From IMG/VR virus record IMGVR_UViG_3300028548_001823, positions 1 to 30,074 of that record: DNA of 30,074 nucleotides; one strand, given 5' to 3'. This DNA comes from a virus. Both the position numbers and the translations under genes were made by a program. Position 1 is the stretch's first letter, and each line of letters begins with the position of its first letter. Below are positions 1 through 8,489 of the stretch, one piece after another. The notes under the pieces were generated by a model. That model worked only from the letters and a program-made list of their open reading frames with translations, searched no databases and was not told the DNA's origin.

Positions 1-1737
1 CGGTAGAAGACTTGCCGCTTCTTGCATTGCGCCTTGTAATTTACCACTTAGTTGGTCAAAAGCCGCAGTGGCGTCCGCATCTGTTTTCAAGAACAGTCCA
101 CCGGGTCTGATGGCGTCTGTTTCTTTTTCAATGTACTCTTGTACAAACTTTAACACTCGACCTTCGCTTTGAGTAGAAAACAGTAATAGTCGGTTAGCTA
201 AACCAGTTAAACCTTTTGACGCTTTAGCTAAGTTTTGAGCCGCAGCGCTGGGGTCCTTGCCCAAAAATTCCGCGGTTCCCTCTGATAGCATCTTTCCTAT
301 ATTGGGGAATACCCTAGAAGCACCAATTACTTTACGGTAGTCTACTGTAGGGTCAAACTGATTAGGTTGCGTGGTTTCCCAAACAGGAGAATCCATGTCT
401 ACGGTGCCGACTTCGTTAAATAGTTCTGTAGTCGCGTCGCTTAGGGAGGGTATTGCGGTTTCAGCTTCTTCAACAGGATTTTCCTCGCTACTCCCACCTT
501 TGATTTGTTTAAGAAGATCGGGGTTACCTAGGCTAAGAGCCTTCTCAAGCTCAGGAGCCATTCGCGGTGACGATAAAACAAACCTACCAAGTTGGTCGTC
601 CCAAACATTTTTTACTTCATGTTGCTTTACGACAAGCGCCTCAAAGTTGTTTTTTTCTGCGGAGGGCAACTTTCCCGCGCCATAAAGAGCCAACCGTTCC
701 GGATCATTAAGGTAGGTGATTTGTGAAGTCAACGGCTTACCCCCAAGCCTGGTCGCACGGGCCTCGGCTTTTTCCGCCGCAAGAGCTGCCTCGGCGGCTT
801 TTTCCGCCGCAAGCGTTTTCTCGGCACTGCCGAGAGCCGCTACGTCAAGGGCGCGGCCTTCCTTTGCTTGAGCTTGCTTAAATTTATTAAGCTCGCCCAC
901 ACGAGCGCCAATATTGCCTAGAACAGGGGTGAAGGACTGTGCCAGCCGTTCCGCCGGACTCATTCGACGTTCACCAGGCGTTGCAAACGCTAACGCCCCT
1001 TGCGCAATATCAAACAACATTTGCGCCTTTGTCATGTTTTTTTGTTCGTCATACTCACCGGCTTGTGAACCTAAAAGACTTTGATAAATATCTTTTCGTT
1101 CGTCAAACACGGTTTGGAGATTGCGGGGGTCACTGGCACCACCACCATCCTTCATGTACTGGACAGCGCCCCCTTGGTTAAAATTTACAGGAGTGGTTCC
1201 TCCCATAGCAACCATCATTTCTTCTGGAGGAGGCTCCATATTTACCGTTGACATAATGCCCTCGGCCATCGGGCCTTCGATAGGAGCCATCATCTCGTCT
1301 TGAGCCAAACCGCCAATCCCTTGATCTACGCCCTCTGCCTCTTGGTCTGCACCCGCCAGCATCATTACTGGCTGGAGTAGCGCCAAAACTGACTCGGGCG
1401 TTTGCTGGGCGTCTTCGGGACCCACTAAATCGGAAAGTTCGGCATAACGCGCTTCCATCGGCAAATTATCACCTCTAATGCCGTTAATCACCGTCTCGTA
1501 ATCTTCGGCGCTATCGAGGCCAGTCATTTGCTGAGAGTATTGCCCCAACATGCCTTCTAAAACCGCTGGATCAATTCCGTTCTGCATCGCGCCTTCAGCG
1601 GCTTGATTCATCTCAACTTGCTCGGGATCAATTTCCGGCATAGGCATAGGCATGGGCGCAGGAGGTACCCCGCCTTCTTGCATTGGTACCCCGCCGCCGT
1701 AGCGAAACATTTGTCGGTCCATCACTTCTCTATTCAT
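1..1737 (-). CDS. Large internal-virion-like protein, C-terminus cut by window edge
   Basis: An uninterrupted reading frame of 579 codons runs from an ATG at 1737 to the window edge with no stop, so the 3' end is missing. A ribosome binding site (GAGGT, about seven bases before the ATG) supports the start. The N-terminal ~100 residues are Met/Pro/Glu-rich (for example PPAPMPMPMPEIDPEQ). Around residue 190 there is a VNFNQGGAVQYMKDGGG stretch, a type of motif I associate with large proteins at the end of marine phage structural operons. Residues ~300-330 form an Ala/Glu/Lys-rich helical segment with two near-identical TLAAEKAAEAALAAEKAEAR-like units. The rest is globular-looking and mixed. It is the last of three consecutive large genes after the tail genes, a place where podoviruses keep internal core or DNA-ejection proteins. 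The function is inferred from position and composition only. Confidence 0.8.
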   Translation of the reverse strand, partial: MNREVMDRQMFRYGGGVPMQEGGVPPAPMPMPMPEIDPEQVEMNQAAEGAMQNGIDPAVLEGMLGQYSQQMTGLDSAEDYETVINGIRGDNLPMEARYAELSDLVGPEDAQQTPESVLALLQPVMMLAGADQEAEGVDQGIGGLAQDEMMAPIEGPMAEGIMSTVNMEPPPEEMMVAMGGTTPVNFNQGGAVQYMKDGGGASDPRNLQTVFDERKDIYQSLLGSQAGEYDEQKNMTKAQMLFDIAQGALAFATPGERRMSPAERLAQSFTPVLGNIGARVGELNKFKQAQAKEGRALDVAALGSAEKTLAAEKAAEAALAAEKAEARATRLGGKPLTSQITYLNDPERLALYGAGKLPSAEKNNFEALVVKQHEVKNVWDDQLGRFVLSSPRMAPELEKALSLGNPDLLKQIKGGSSEENPVEEAETAIPSLSDATTELFNEVGTVDMDSPVWETTQPNQFDPTVDYRKVIGASRVFPNIGKMLSEGTAEFLGKDPSAAAQNLAKASKGLTGLANRLLLFSTQSEGRVLKFVQEYIEKETDAIRPGGLFLKTDADATAAFDQLSGKLQGAMQEAASLLP

Positions 1738-1755
1738 TAAAATAACCTCACGTCG

Positions 1756-3990
1756 TTAAAATATGCCGGTTTGTTTTGCGCCTGCTGCTGCGGACAACCC
1801 CGCTATGCCCAGGCCCAGTATTGATTGCGCCGGGGAAATATTTCCGCCAGAAGTCGTTGTAGTAGCCATCTGACTAGAGGGAGCACCCTTATAAATGTCG
1901 GACAAGAAACCCACACGCTTATAAGGCTCGTAAGCTTGTTCCATCTCATTCTGGCGAATAGTGTCAAGTTCGGCTTGTTGCTGGGCTTGCTGCTGTTTAC
2001 CTACATCAAAGGCAAAAGTAGCGTCCTGCTGACCAAGAGATTGACCTAACTGGCCAAGTGAAGCCTGTTGACCCGCTAACTGACCAAGCGCAGAGCCCTG
2101 TTGCAAACCTAGCTGCCCGTAATCTGTACCCAGTGCGCCAAGACCTTCGCCCAACCGCCCGGTAAGTTCTGCGCCTTGCAAACCTAGCTGTCCTGCCGTC
2201 TGCGCACCTTGCAGTCCAAGTTGGGCTTGCCCCTGCCCTAACGAACCCGCTTGTGATGAGAACTTGCCCGCTAAATCAGCGGCATTCATACCCGTTTGGG
2301 CTGAGAGTTGTTCTAAACTCATACCTGTTTGGGCAAGCGCTTGCGCATTAGCAGAGGCAAACTGTTCTCCCGCCAACCCTAGCTGTCCTTGTTGCCCCGC
2401 GGCGGTTATCCCTAATTGACCCCCCGCCTGTGCTGCTTGTCCTGCTTGTTGTGCCGCAGTCATTCCAAGTTGAGAAGCCTGTCCAGCAAGCTGTCCTTGC
2501 AACTGAGAAGCACTTATTCCTAACTGACCGGCTAATTGTTCCGCCGTTAAACCCTGCTGTCCCGCTTGCGCCACATTAGACGCGGCTAATTGTTCCGCCG
2601 TTAAACCCTGCTGTCCCGCCGCCTGGTAAGCAGAAAGTCCTAACTGCCCCTGCTGTTGTGCCGCCTGGGCGGCAAGTTGTTCGGCAGAAAGTCCTAGCGA
2701 CCCCGCCGCTTGCGCTGCTTGGATCGCGGTTCCTGCACCTTGTGCCCCCAGAGATCCAGTAAGTTGCGCCGCTTGTTGACCACGGGCTTGTTGGGCTTCA
2801 TATGCTTGTTGAGCGCGTTGCGTTGCACTTTCAAACCCCGCCTGACGCATACCGGCTGCGGTACGACCCTGTTGCTCAAGAACGTTACGGTTTAATTCCG
2901 ATTCTGCCACAGCTTGACGTGACCCGCCGAACGCGCCTGCCCCTACGGCTTGTGCGCCTAATTGCTGCTGTTGAATATCGCCTGCACGACGAATATCCGC
3001 TAAAGACTGCTGTACGGCGGCATCCTCATATTGGTTCATAAACCCGCCAGCCGAGGCTGGATCAAAGGCACCTGTCGTATTAGCCAAACCCGCAATGCCT
3101 TGCTGGGCTGTTTGTGTTCCTAACGCTCCCGCCTGTTGAAGAGCTTGAGCCGCTTGATCGGTTATTCCGCGAGCGCCCTGAACAGCTTGACCTGCTTGCT
3201 GCCCCGCCTGCTGGTAAGCGCCAATACCGCCCGCTCCCGCCTGTTGAGCCGCGAGCCGTGCTGCTGCCGACGTGTCACCAAGACCGGCGGCAGTTTGCGC
3301 CGCACCTACACGCGCACCTAAACCCGCATCGGCTGCAATACCAGAAGCCGCCAGCCCCGCGGCGCCAAGTGCTTGAGCGCCAGCACCGGCTACGTTTCGA
3401 GCCTCCGTGCTTGCCGCAGTAAGACCAGCTTGTGCTTCTTGTGCGGCCTGTACCCCGCTTTGTCCTGCTTCTTGGGTAACACCCCTTCCGCTGGCGGTGG
3501 CTGCCCCAAGCTGTTCCCCTAACAAAGGGACGGTGCCGCTTTGTCCAACGTTTTGGGCGGTGGTTTGGGCCAAGTCTTGCGCTGACCCCAGGCCCGCAGT
3601 AGCGCCTTGTGTCGCAACAGCGCCCGCGTCAACAGCCTCTTGCATACCGGCTTGAGCTGCGGCGGTTTGACCGCCAATACCGCCAATACCTGAACGCAAG
3701 GCGTCGGCAGCTTCCGCTTGAAAAGGCAAAGCACCCGCCATGGTTGAACCAACAGCTTGTTGGGCGTCACCTAGCGTGTAACCCGCTTCTTGTAAATAAG
3801 GTTGATAGCCGCCAATACCTGCTGCCGTCAATTCAGCGGCTTGTATTTGAAGCCCCGACATTTCCGCAACCATCTGTTTAGGGATGGGTACTCCTTGGTC
3901 GGCTAACTGTTTGGCAGATTCTAAGAGGGCAAGCTTGTAAGCCTCAATTTCCGGCGCTTCGCGAACAATCTGTGTTTGTTGTTCAGCCAT
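1756..3990 (-). CDS. Ala/Gln/Gly-rich repetitive protein, probable internal virion or ejection protein
   Basis: This 744-residue protein starts at an ATG overlapping the previous gene's stop by one base (TAATG), so it is translationally coupled. Residues ~90-720 are extremely rich in Ala, Gln and Gly. They contain many degenerate repeats of the form QLGLSAEQLAAQA, QQGLTAEQLA and QASQLGMTAAQQAGQA, predicted largely helical. A less repetitive, more polar segment near residues 310-400 (FMNQYEDAAVQQSLADIRRA) may be a folded helix. The C-terminus has AEQQ/DTIRQNEMEQAYEPYKR, then a Gly/Ala tail. There is no signal peptide. Long low-complexity helical proteins after the tail genes are common in podoviruses, where they act as internal core or DNA-ejection proteins. 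A collagen-like fibre is unlikely because Gly is not on a strict three-residue period. The role is inferred. Confidence 0.75.
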   Translation of the reverse strand: MAEQQTQIVREAPEIEAYKLALLESAKQLADQGVPIPKQMVAEMSGLQIQAAELTAAGIGGYQPYLQEAGYTLGDAQQAVGSTMAGALPFQAEAADALRSGIGGIGGQTAAAQAGMQEAVDAGAVATQGATAGLGSAQDLAQTTAQNVGQSGTVPLLGEQLGAATASGRGVTQEAGQSGVQAAQEAQAGLTAASTEARNVAGAGAQALGAAGLAASGIAADAGLGARVGAAQTAAGLGDTSAAARLAAQQAGAGGIGAYQQAGQQAGQAVQGARGITDQAAQALQQAGALGTQTAQQGIAGLANTTGAFDPASAGGFMNQYEDAAVQQSLADIRRAGDIQQQQLGAQAVGAGAFGGSRQAVAESELNRNVLEQQGRTAAGMRQAGFESATQRAQQAYEAQQARGQQAAQLTGSLGAQGAGTAIQAAQAAGSLGLSAEQLAAQAAQQQGQLGLSAYQAAGQQGLTAEQLAASNVAQAGQQGLTAEQLAGQLGISASQLQGQLAGQASQLGMTAAQQAGQAAQAGGQLGITAAGQQGQLGLAGEQFASANAQALAQTGMSLEQLSAQTGMNAADLAGKFSSQAGSLGQGQAQLGLQGAQTAGQLGLQGAELTGRLGEGLGALGTDYGQLGLQQGSALGQLAGQQASLGQLGQSLGQQDATFAFDVGKQQQAQQQAELDTIRQNEMEQAYEPYKRVGFLSDIYKGAPSSQMATTTTSGGNISPAQSILGLGIAGLSAAAGAKQTGIF
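2529..2619. repeat. In-frame 54-bp tandem duplication inside the Ala/Gln/Gly-rich gene
   Basis: A 37-base stretch beginning CGGCTAATTGTTCCGCCG at 2529-2565 recurs exactly at 2583-2619, an offset of 54 bases (18 codons). On the minus strand both copies encode the QQGLTAEQLA unit. Identity at the DNA level, among many protein-level repeats that have diverged, suggests a recent duplication. Confidence 0.85.
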
Positions 3991-5744
3991 TATGCGGCCC
4001 TCCCGCGTTGCTCAAGGTTTCGCATAACCGAATACATAGACTGAATGCCTTTCCCTGGGTCACCGCGACCCATTCCGCGTACCGCGTCGGCAGTCATGAC
4101 AAATTCACCGGGCATCAGCATGGCGCGAACGCTGTCCTGCCCCGCGGTTCCTTCAGTAGGCGCAATGCCGCCCGTTCTACGAGGGTAAATTTCTCCACCA
4201 CCGGCTACGGGTTGTACATAAGGTCTGGAAAAAGGTCCGCCGGGGTTACTGGCCGCTAAATAGCCCGCGTTGTCTGTAAATTGTGTGCGCTGGGTCGGAT
4301 ATTGCGCCGTTGCCACATTAGTAGGCTGAAACATTCCCGCTTCGTCCTCGTCCTCCGGAGGTATTGTCTCGTATTCACCTGTTTCTAGGTTAAGAACAGA
4401 CGACCCGAGGTCAGTAATAAGGTATTTTCCAGGGTCGGCGGCAATCAAATCTGCCCCGGTAGTCATCGTCCCGTCCTCGTTGTATTGAACGTTGGGGTCT
4501 TGTTCAATTTCCGGGGTCTTAAAAGCCCCCATTGCGCCCGCCGCTAGTGTAGCTGCGCCCGCCAGTGGTGCGTAAGACCGCATAAAGCCCGGTTTTGCTG
4601 CTGCTGTGGCCGCCGTAACCGCCGTTTCGCGGGCTTTTAACGCCACTTCTGCCGCTATTTCTGGTGTCATACCCCGCAGCTCGAATGCTTCGTCATAAGC
4701 GGTGTTATAAGCGGTGTTGCCTACCGTAGGGTCAACTACACCCGGTTTGGGGAAGAAAAGGTCTTTAACCTTGCCTTTCTTAATACTTTCAAAAACTCCG
4801 GGAGGTTCTGTTCCTGCTACGGTTCTTGCTACTGTTTCTATTTCTCCTCCTGGTCCTATTACTTTTTTTAGAGGGAGTTTCTTCGTATATTCCGGAAACT
4901 TCTCATTGAGTGCTGCTTTTGTTGCTTCTGCTGTTGCTATTTTAGCGGCGTCTTCGCTAAACTTACTAATAAACGTCTGGGCCCCTTTGTTTGCTGCTTT
5001 TGTTGCTTCACTACCAAATACGTTACCTAAAGACGTTTTAGCGCCCGACAGCGTTTCGCTCACGCGAAGCCCTGGAGAAGAAAATGCATTTTTAACGTTC
5101 TGGCCAAAACTTTCTGGCCCCTGTACGCCTGCAAATACCGCGCCAGTAGCGCCCGCAATAAGCGCGGATTTTAAGGCGCTTTTTATCGAGCCCCCTTTTA
5201 TAAGCGTTCCAATACCCGAACCCAACGCTGCGCCTAAGACAGGCCCGAGAGGCGTCATCGCCAAAACGATAGGAAGAACAATCGGAGCAACTATCTTGAC
5301 TACTTTAACAACCGCTTTAAGAACTTTCTTAATGCCTTTAAAGATTTTTTTAAAGAAACCAAACTCCATCAGCCCTGTTTCAGGGTTAATGTTGTTTGCA
5401 GGGTTGCCTACAACATACTGCTCGGGGTCTTCAATACCGCTGTCGCGTAAACTCTTAAAAATTTGTTCTTTTAGGGCAGGGTTGTTTTCTATTAAAGTCA
5501 GCGGAACAATAATTTCGCCGGTTTGGATGTGTGCAACGCTGTCGTCGCCAAAACGACCGTGGCCCGCCATCTTTTCCGCAACGGCGGTAAACTGTGCTAA
5601 ACCTTGTTCGCCAAATTCTTTTTTGGCTTCTTCAGCCTCCAGAACGGCAAAATCGTCGTCAGACATTGCAAAATCACCGATACCACCGGTCGGGACTTCT
5701 AGCTCATCAGTGGTTTTTTGTCTTTTTTCTGCTAAGTTTGCCAT
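3990..5744 (-). CDS. Large virion protein with membrane-active helical segment (probable internal/ejection protein)
   Basis: This 584-residue protein has an ATG at 5744 that overlaps the stop of a 29-residue gene (TAATG), with a purine-rich AAGGGGA site upstream. Residues ~58-130 hold a conserved-looking block (AGHGRFGDDSVAHIQTGEIIV ... LRDSGIEDPEQYVVGNP). A strongly basic amphipathic stretch FFKKIFKGIKKVLKAVVKVV follows at ~129-148. It runs into hydrophobic, Gly-rich segments (IVAPIVLPIVLAMTPLGPV, ~150-185) that could insert into a membrane. The C-terminal ~60 residues carry GTAGQDSVRAMLMPGEFVMT, a MPGEF-type motif I have seen on large phage tail or internal proteins. The position among big late genes and the cationic-hydrophobic segment suggest a role in genome ejection across the envelope. 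That is inference; a lysis-related peptide activity is the main alternative. Confidence 0.72.
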   Translation of the reverse strand: MANLAEKRQKTTDELEVPTGGIGDFAMSDDDFAVLEAEEAKKEFGEQGLAQFTAVAEKMAGHGRFGDDSVAHIQTGEIIVPLTLIENNPALKEQIFKSLRDSGIEDPEQYVVGNPANNINPETGLMEFGFFKKIFKGIKKVLKAVVKVVKIVAPIVLPIVLAMTPLGPVLGAALGSGIGTLIKGGSIKSALKSALIAGATGAVFAGVQGPESFGQNVKNAFSSPGLRVSETLSGAKTSLGNVFGSEATKAANKGAQTFISKFSEDAAKIATAEATKAALNEKFPEYTKKLPLKKVIGPGGEIETVARTVAGTEPPGVFESIKKGKVKDLFFPKPGVVDPTVGNTAYNTAYDEAFELRGMTPEIAAEVALKARETAVTAATAAAKPGFMRSYAPLAGAATLAAGAMGAFKTPEIEQDPNVQYNEDGTMTTGADLIAADPGKYLITDLGSSVLNLETGEYETIPPEDEDEAGMFQPTNVATAQYPTQRTQFTDNAGYLAASNPGGPFSRPYVQPVAGGGEIYPRRTGGIAPTEGTAGQDSVRAMLMPGEFVMTADAVRGMGRGDPGKGIQSMYSVMRNLEQRGRAA

Positions 5745-5833
5745 TACCCCGGTCCCCTTGTGATGTCTTCAAACGTAGTTATCTGTATGATTGTACTTTG
5801 CTTCTCCGCTCGCGTCCACGAAGAACAGTTCAT
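5744..5833 (-). CDS. 29-residue coupled small gene
   Basis: A short frame, MNCSSWTRAEKQSTIIQITT followed by FEDITRGPG, begins with an ATG that overlaps the preceding gene's TGA (ATGA). It ends in a TAA that overlaps the next gene's ATG (TAATG). It therefore fills the whole interval between two structural genes, coupled at both ends. No membrane segment or known motif is visible. There is no separate Shine-Dalgarno at its start, so translation would depend on the upstream gene. It could instead be a leader whose translation passes ribosomes to the 584-residue gene, but the perfect fit of both overlaps makes chance less likely. Confidence 0.55.
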   Translation of the reverse strand: MNCSSWTRAEKQSTIIQITTFEDITRGPG

Positions 5834-6126
5834 GATATTGTTACCGTGGTTTGACCTACAGTCCCCGTTGCTTGCGATCCTCTTAGATAAGGCTTGTTTG
5901 CAACTGTAATACGCAACTCGTCACCGTATTGAAAGATCCCGCCTACAGCAAGACTGTAGTTGTCTGTTTGTAGGTTTGGCAGCGTTAATGCAGAGGCTTG
6001 CCAAGGCCCAGGGTTGTTTACCTGTTCTAAGAAAATTGAAAATGACCGAATAATCTCAGCTTGGTACCCGCGGTCGTAACTTTCGGGCGGGTTGGGGAAG
6101 AACGGTTGTACAAGGCCTCTACTCAT
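5830..6126 (-). CDS. Small virion/tail-associated protein, unknown family
   Basis: This 98-residue soluble protein starts at an ATG overlapping the upstream stop (ATGA) and ends with a TGA overlapping the next ATG, so it sits in a tightly coupled run. The N-terminal half is aromatic and polar (GLVQPFFPNPPESYDRGYQAEIIRSF). The C-terminal half looks beta-rich and ends in QATGTVGQTTVTIS. That ending resembles the C-terminus of the 100-residue neck-region protein at 13830-14132 (GQVGTVTVTI) and the N-terminus of the 57-residue protein at 12259-12432 (ATGSVGQG). It lies just after the largest tail protein, which suggests a small tail component. No function can be assigned. Confidence 0.7.
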   Translation of the reverse strand: MSRGLVQPFFPNPPESYDRGYQAEIIRSFSIFLEQVNNPGPWQASALTLPNLQTDNYSLAVGGIFQYGDELRITVANKPYLRGSQATGTVGQTTVTIS

Positions 6127-8048
6127 CGTTGGCCGTCCGGCCTCATCTCAACACGAGGAGTGCCTAACCGCCATTCTACTCCCGTGGCAGAGGAATCAAT
6201 CTTGAACGAAAAAGACCGCCCGCGCAGCCTAACAAACACTTGATTGGTAAATTGTTCTACCGGAGCAGTGGCGGACCGCGTGACCGTATTACTCGTCGTG
6301 CCGGTATATGAGGAGCCTGGAAAGGGTCTTGTTGAAACCGTCATCGAAACCGCTGGAGACGATGCGCTGGAATTTTCAAACGTAACGTCCGGTATAAGTT
6401 TTGTTAAAAACACAAACTCATCCCCCGCACCTATTGACATTGGACTGCTTTCAATGTAAGAGGCAATTGCCGAAGGCGGGTTTGCACTGCCGTCATCATT
6501 TCCAAATTCGTGGTAATACAAGTAACCGTCTAACCCCGCTGCAATCGGGTAGGCACTAATTCCGCGATCAACCCACACAGAACGTGTCAACGTACCGTAG
6601 TACCACGCTTGTTCTTGGTAATTATAAACGACATAACGATCAATAGACGTTGCGTCGGCAGAGGGGTAAAACCACCATACTTCCGAAAAGCTAGAATTGA
6701 CGCCACAAGTAACCTTTTCAACCTGACCTGTATTAAAGTCGCCAAAAACATACGCCCTAACGGAGCAAGGCAGCTTTTGCACCTGGCCGGAATACACGTA
6801 AAAATCTTGCTCTCCCATCCAATACACCATGTCTTCTACCGCAACAGCGGCAAGCGGGCTGGCAATAGTCGTGTTTTCGGAAATCATACTGATCCCGAAG
6901 GTAAAAGGCGGACCTAAATACTGCATAGCGTGAAGCGAACGGTCTGTAAAAACTAAAATTTGTTGCCGTGTTTCAACCGCCGTAACGATTTTTGAACCCG
7001 TGCCGATACGCAAGTCACCTGCTGTGTTAGTGGCCTGTGCTGACCACACCAAAGGGCTTTCCTGGTCTGAAAAACGAATCAAAAGAGGGTCTTGTACGCC
7101 AATGTTGTCTTGTGCATCGCACCCGAACATCAAAACATGCCTGTCGCGATCTGAAACCATAACCTGCTTGGCTATTGTGGGCGTTGTTGAATCAGCCCCC
7201 GCCAAGTCAGAAAGCGCCACGGCCCGCGTAAAAGGGTCCGAGCTTGTTGATTGATCCCAATAGTAAATGCCACCATTGCGAATGTTAATAATTAAATCTT
7301 CGCCAAAGTTATCATGTGACCAAATACGCAGCGTGTCGCCAATTGCTATAAGACTTGATGCCGAACTCCATGTTCCCCGGCCAAAGGTTCCCGCCCCCCA
7401 ACCTGTACCGGAAACAGTTGTGTCTAAACCCGTCAGCACTTGATATTTACCGATAACAGAGCCCCCGCCATTTCCGGTATCGGAGCCGTTGGCTGCCACC
7501 GCAGTAGGCGCGTAGGCCCCGTCAACGGTGATGTTAGGTAAAAGGGCAACGGCGCGAGCTACTACTTGGTATTGATCGTCGCTTACAATACCGGAGATTT
7601 GATATTCTTGGTTTAAAACCGCTGCCGTAATAGTCCCGCCCAAGGTAGCGGCACCTGAAAATGTTACAAAATCGTTCACGTTACAACCATGACCTGTGTC
7701 CGAAACAGTAAGAGTAGAGGAGCCGCTGGTCGCGGAAAACGTAACGTCGCCCGCAGCGGTTGTCACACGCAAAGGAGTGATGTCGCCATAACCCCCTCCT
7801 TCTTCGATGTAATACTTGAGGTGCGTACCGTTACCCAGGTAAGAAGTTCCATCTAAAGCGACAAAAGGGTGCAATGCCCGAGAAATACCTAAAAAACTAC
7901 TGCCGGAGGTTCTTTCCCACCCGCCTATTTTCTCAGGTGTACCAAAACGGAACCTCACTTTGTTACCGTCGTACCAGCCCCCCTCGTTTGTATACGAAGT
8001 GGTTTCCCTGTTTACGCCGGGGCGAAACTGTAGCTTAGTAAGGGGCAT
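6123..8048 (-). CDS. Large tail protein, candidate nozzle/hub (P22 gp10-like or T7 gp12-like role)
   Basis: This 641-residue protein starts MPLTKLQFRPGVNRETTSY. Phrases such as GGWYDGNKVRFRFGTPEKIGGW, followed by regularly spaced Trp/Gly-rich blade-like segments (LRIWSHDNFGEDLIINIRNG, DRDRHVLMFGCDAQDNIG, VYWMGEQDFYVYSGQVQKLP, WWFYPSADATSIDRYVVYN), suggest a beta-propeller. That is consistent with short-tail hub/nozzle proteins such as P22 gp10 or T7 gp12. Residues ~100-165 (DTGHGCNVNDFVTFSGAATL) look like an inserted beta domain. The C-terminal ~90 residues (FKIDSSATGVEWRLGTPRVEM) form a separate beta region. Length and order (after adaptor, small virion proteins and fibre) fit a podovirus tail. 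The family assignment rests on composition and position, not on a search. Confidence 0.68.
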   Translation of the reverse strand: MPLTKLQFRPGVNRETTSYTNEGGWYDGNKVRFRFGTPEKIGGWERTSGSSFLGISRALHPFVALDGTSYLGNGTHLKYYIEEGGGYGDITPLRVTTAAGDVTFSATSGSSTLTVSDTGHGCNVNDFVTFSGAATLGGTITAAVLNQEYQISGIVSDDQYQVVARAVALLPNITVDGAYAPTAVAANGSDTGNGGGSVIGKYQVLTGLDTTVSGTGWGAGTFGRGTWSSASSLIAIGDTLRIWSHDNFGEDLIINIRNGGIYYWDQSTSSDPFTRAVALSDLAGADSTTPTIAKQVMVSDRDRHVLMFGCDAQDNIGVQDPLLIRFSDQESPLVWSAQATNTAGDLRIGTGSKIVTAVETRQQILVFTDRSLHAMQYLGPPFTFGISMISENTTIASPLAAVAVEDMVYWMGEQDFYVYSGQVQKLPCSVRAYVFGDFNTGQVEKVTCGVNSSFSEVWWFYPSADATSIDRYVVYNYQEQAWYYGTLTRSVWVDRGISAYPIAAGLDGYLYYHEFGNDDGSANPPSAIASYIESSPMSIGAGDEFVFLTKLIPDVTFENSSASSPAVSMTVSTRPFPGSSYTGTTSNTVTRSATAPVEQFTNQVFVRLRGRSFSFKIDSSATGVEWRLGTPRVEMRPDGQR

Positions 8049-8078
8049 GTCGTTCTTTCTTTTTTACTATCTCGTCAT

Positions 8079-8264
8079 TCATAAAAACTTAGCCGCACCA
8101 ATAATAGTAACAGTTATAAAGGGGTAAACGCCCCATAGAAGCCTTTCCAGCCTCTTGAACTTTGCAGAACCCTCGTCAAGTCTTTTTTCAATGTACTCAT
8201 AACGAATAGCACACTCTCTTTCGTGTGCGTTAAGTTCTGCTAATGCGTCTTTTACAGTAGCCAT
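8079..8264 (-). CDS. Small coiled-coil plus C-terminal membrane protein (XhlA/holin-like)
   Basis: This 61-residue protein begins MATVKDALAELNAHERECAI. A charged heptad-like helix comes first (RYEYIEKRLDEGSAKFKRLERLL). One hydrophobic segment at the very C-terminus follows (LLWGVYPFITVTIIGAAKFL, residues ~42-61). This helix-then-tail-anchor layout matches haemolysin XhlA-type phage proteins that work with holins at the inner membrane. Its ATG overlaps the stop of a 54-residue membrane protein gene (TAATG), giving a two-gene cassette. The soluble M15 endolysin encoded at 25407-25877 lacks a signal peptide, so the phage needs some membrane-perforating partner. This is one of four candidates in the window, and a virion-associated role cannot be excluded. 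Confidence 0.65.
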   Translation of the reverse strand: MATVKDALAELNAHERECAIRYEYIEKRLDEGSAKFKRLERLLWGVYPFITVTIIGAAKFL

Positions 8265-8428
8265 TATTTTTCTTTGGCACGACCAATATTCAAAGCCAAA
8301 GCATCAACCAATTTATAGAGCTTGCCTATCCAAACATCATCTTTTGGGGTTGGCGTGGAAGCCGCAATTAAACTTGCTCCCGTCACAATAAGTGCAAGAA
8401 TGCTAATAATTGTAAAAATAGTACCCAT
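8264..8428 (-). CDS. 54-residue membrane protein, candidate holin/spanin-like partner
   Basis: A 54-codon frame opens at an ATG at 8428, preceded by a perfect AAGGAG seven bases upstream, and closes with TAA overlapping the next gene's ATG (TAATG). The N-terminal residues 3-23 are hydrophobic (TIFTIISILALIVTGASLIA) and could be a signal anchor or a cleavable signal. The rest is a polar Lys/Asp tail (PKDDVWIGKLYKLVDALALN). With the downstream coiled-coil/tail-anchor protein it forms a two-gene membrane cassette between the fibre and the large tail protein. The strong ribosome binding site and end coupling argue that it is real. The function is not recognised; holin accessory or lysis regulator is a guess from layout. 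Confidence 0.7.
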   Translation of the reverse strand: MGTIFTIISILALIVTGASLIAASTPTPKDDVWIGKLYKLVDALALNIGRAKEK

Positions 8429-8489
8429 AATAAAACTCCTTCTCAGTTGGTTTTAATCTCAGCTATTTTAGTTATTTTTTAAATTAATA

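Noticed and set aside
1756-3990. Collagen-like fibre protein
   Set aside because: Gly is frequent but not at every third residue; repeats look helical (AEQLAAQA).
4714-5763. 349-codon open frame on the plus strand
   Set aside because: It lies wholly opposite the 584-residue gene, which has coupled starts and stops, and its translation is Ser/Pro/Thr-rich without motifs; it is a shadow of codon bias.
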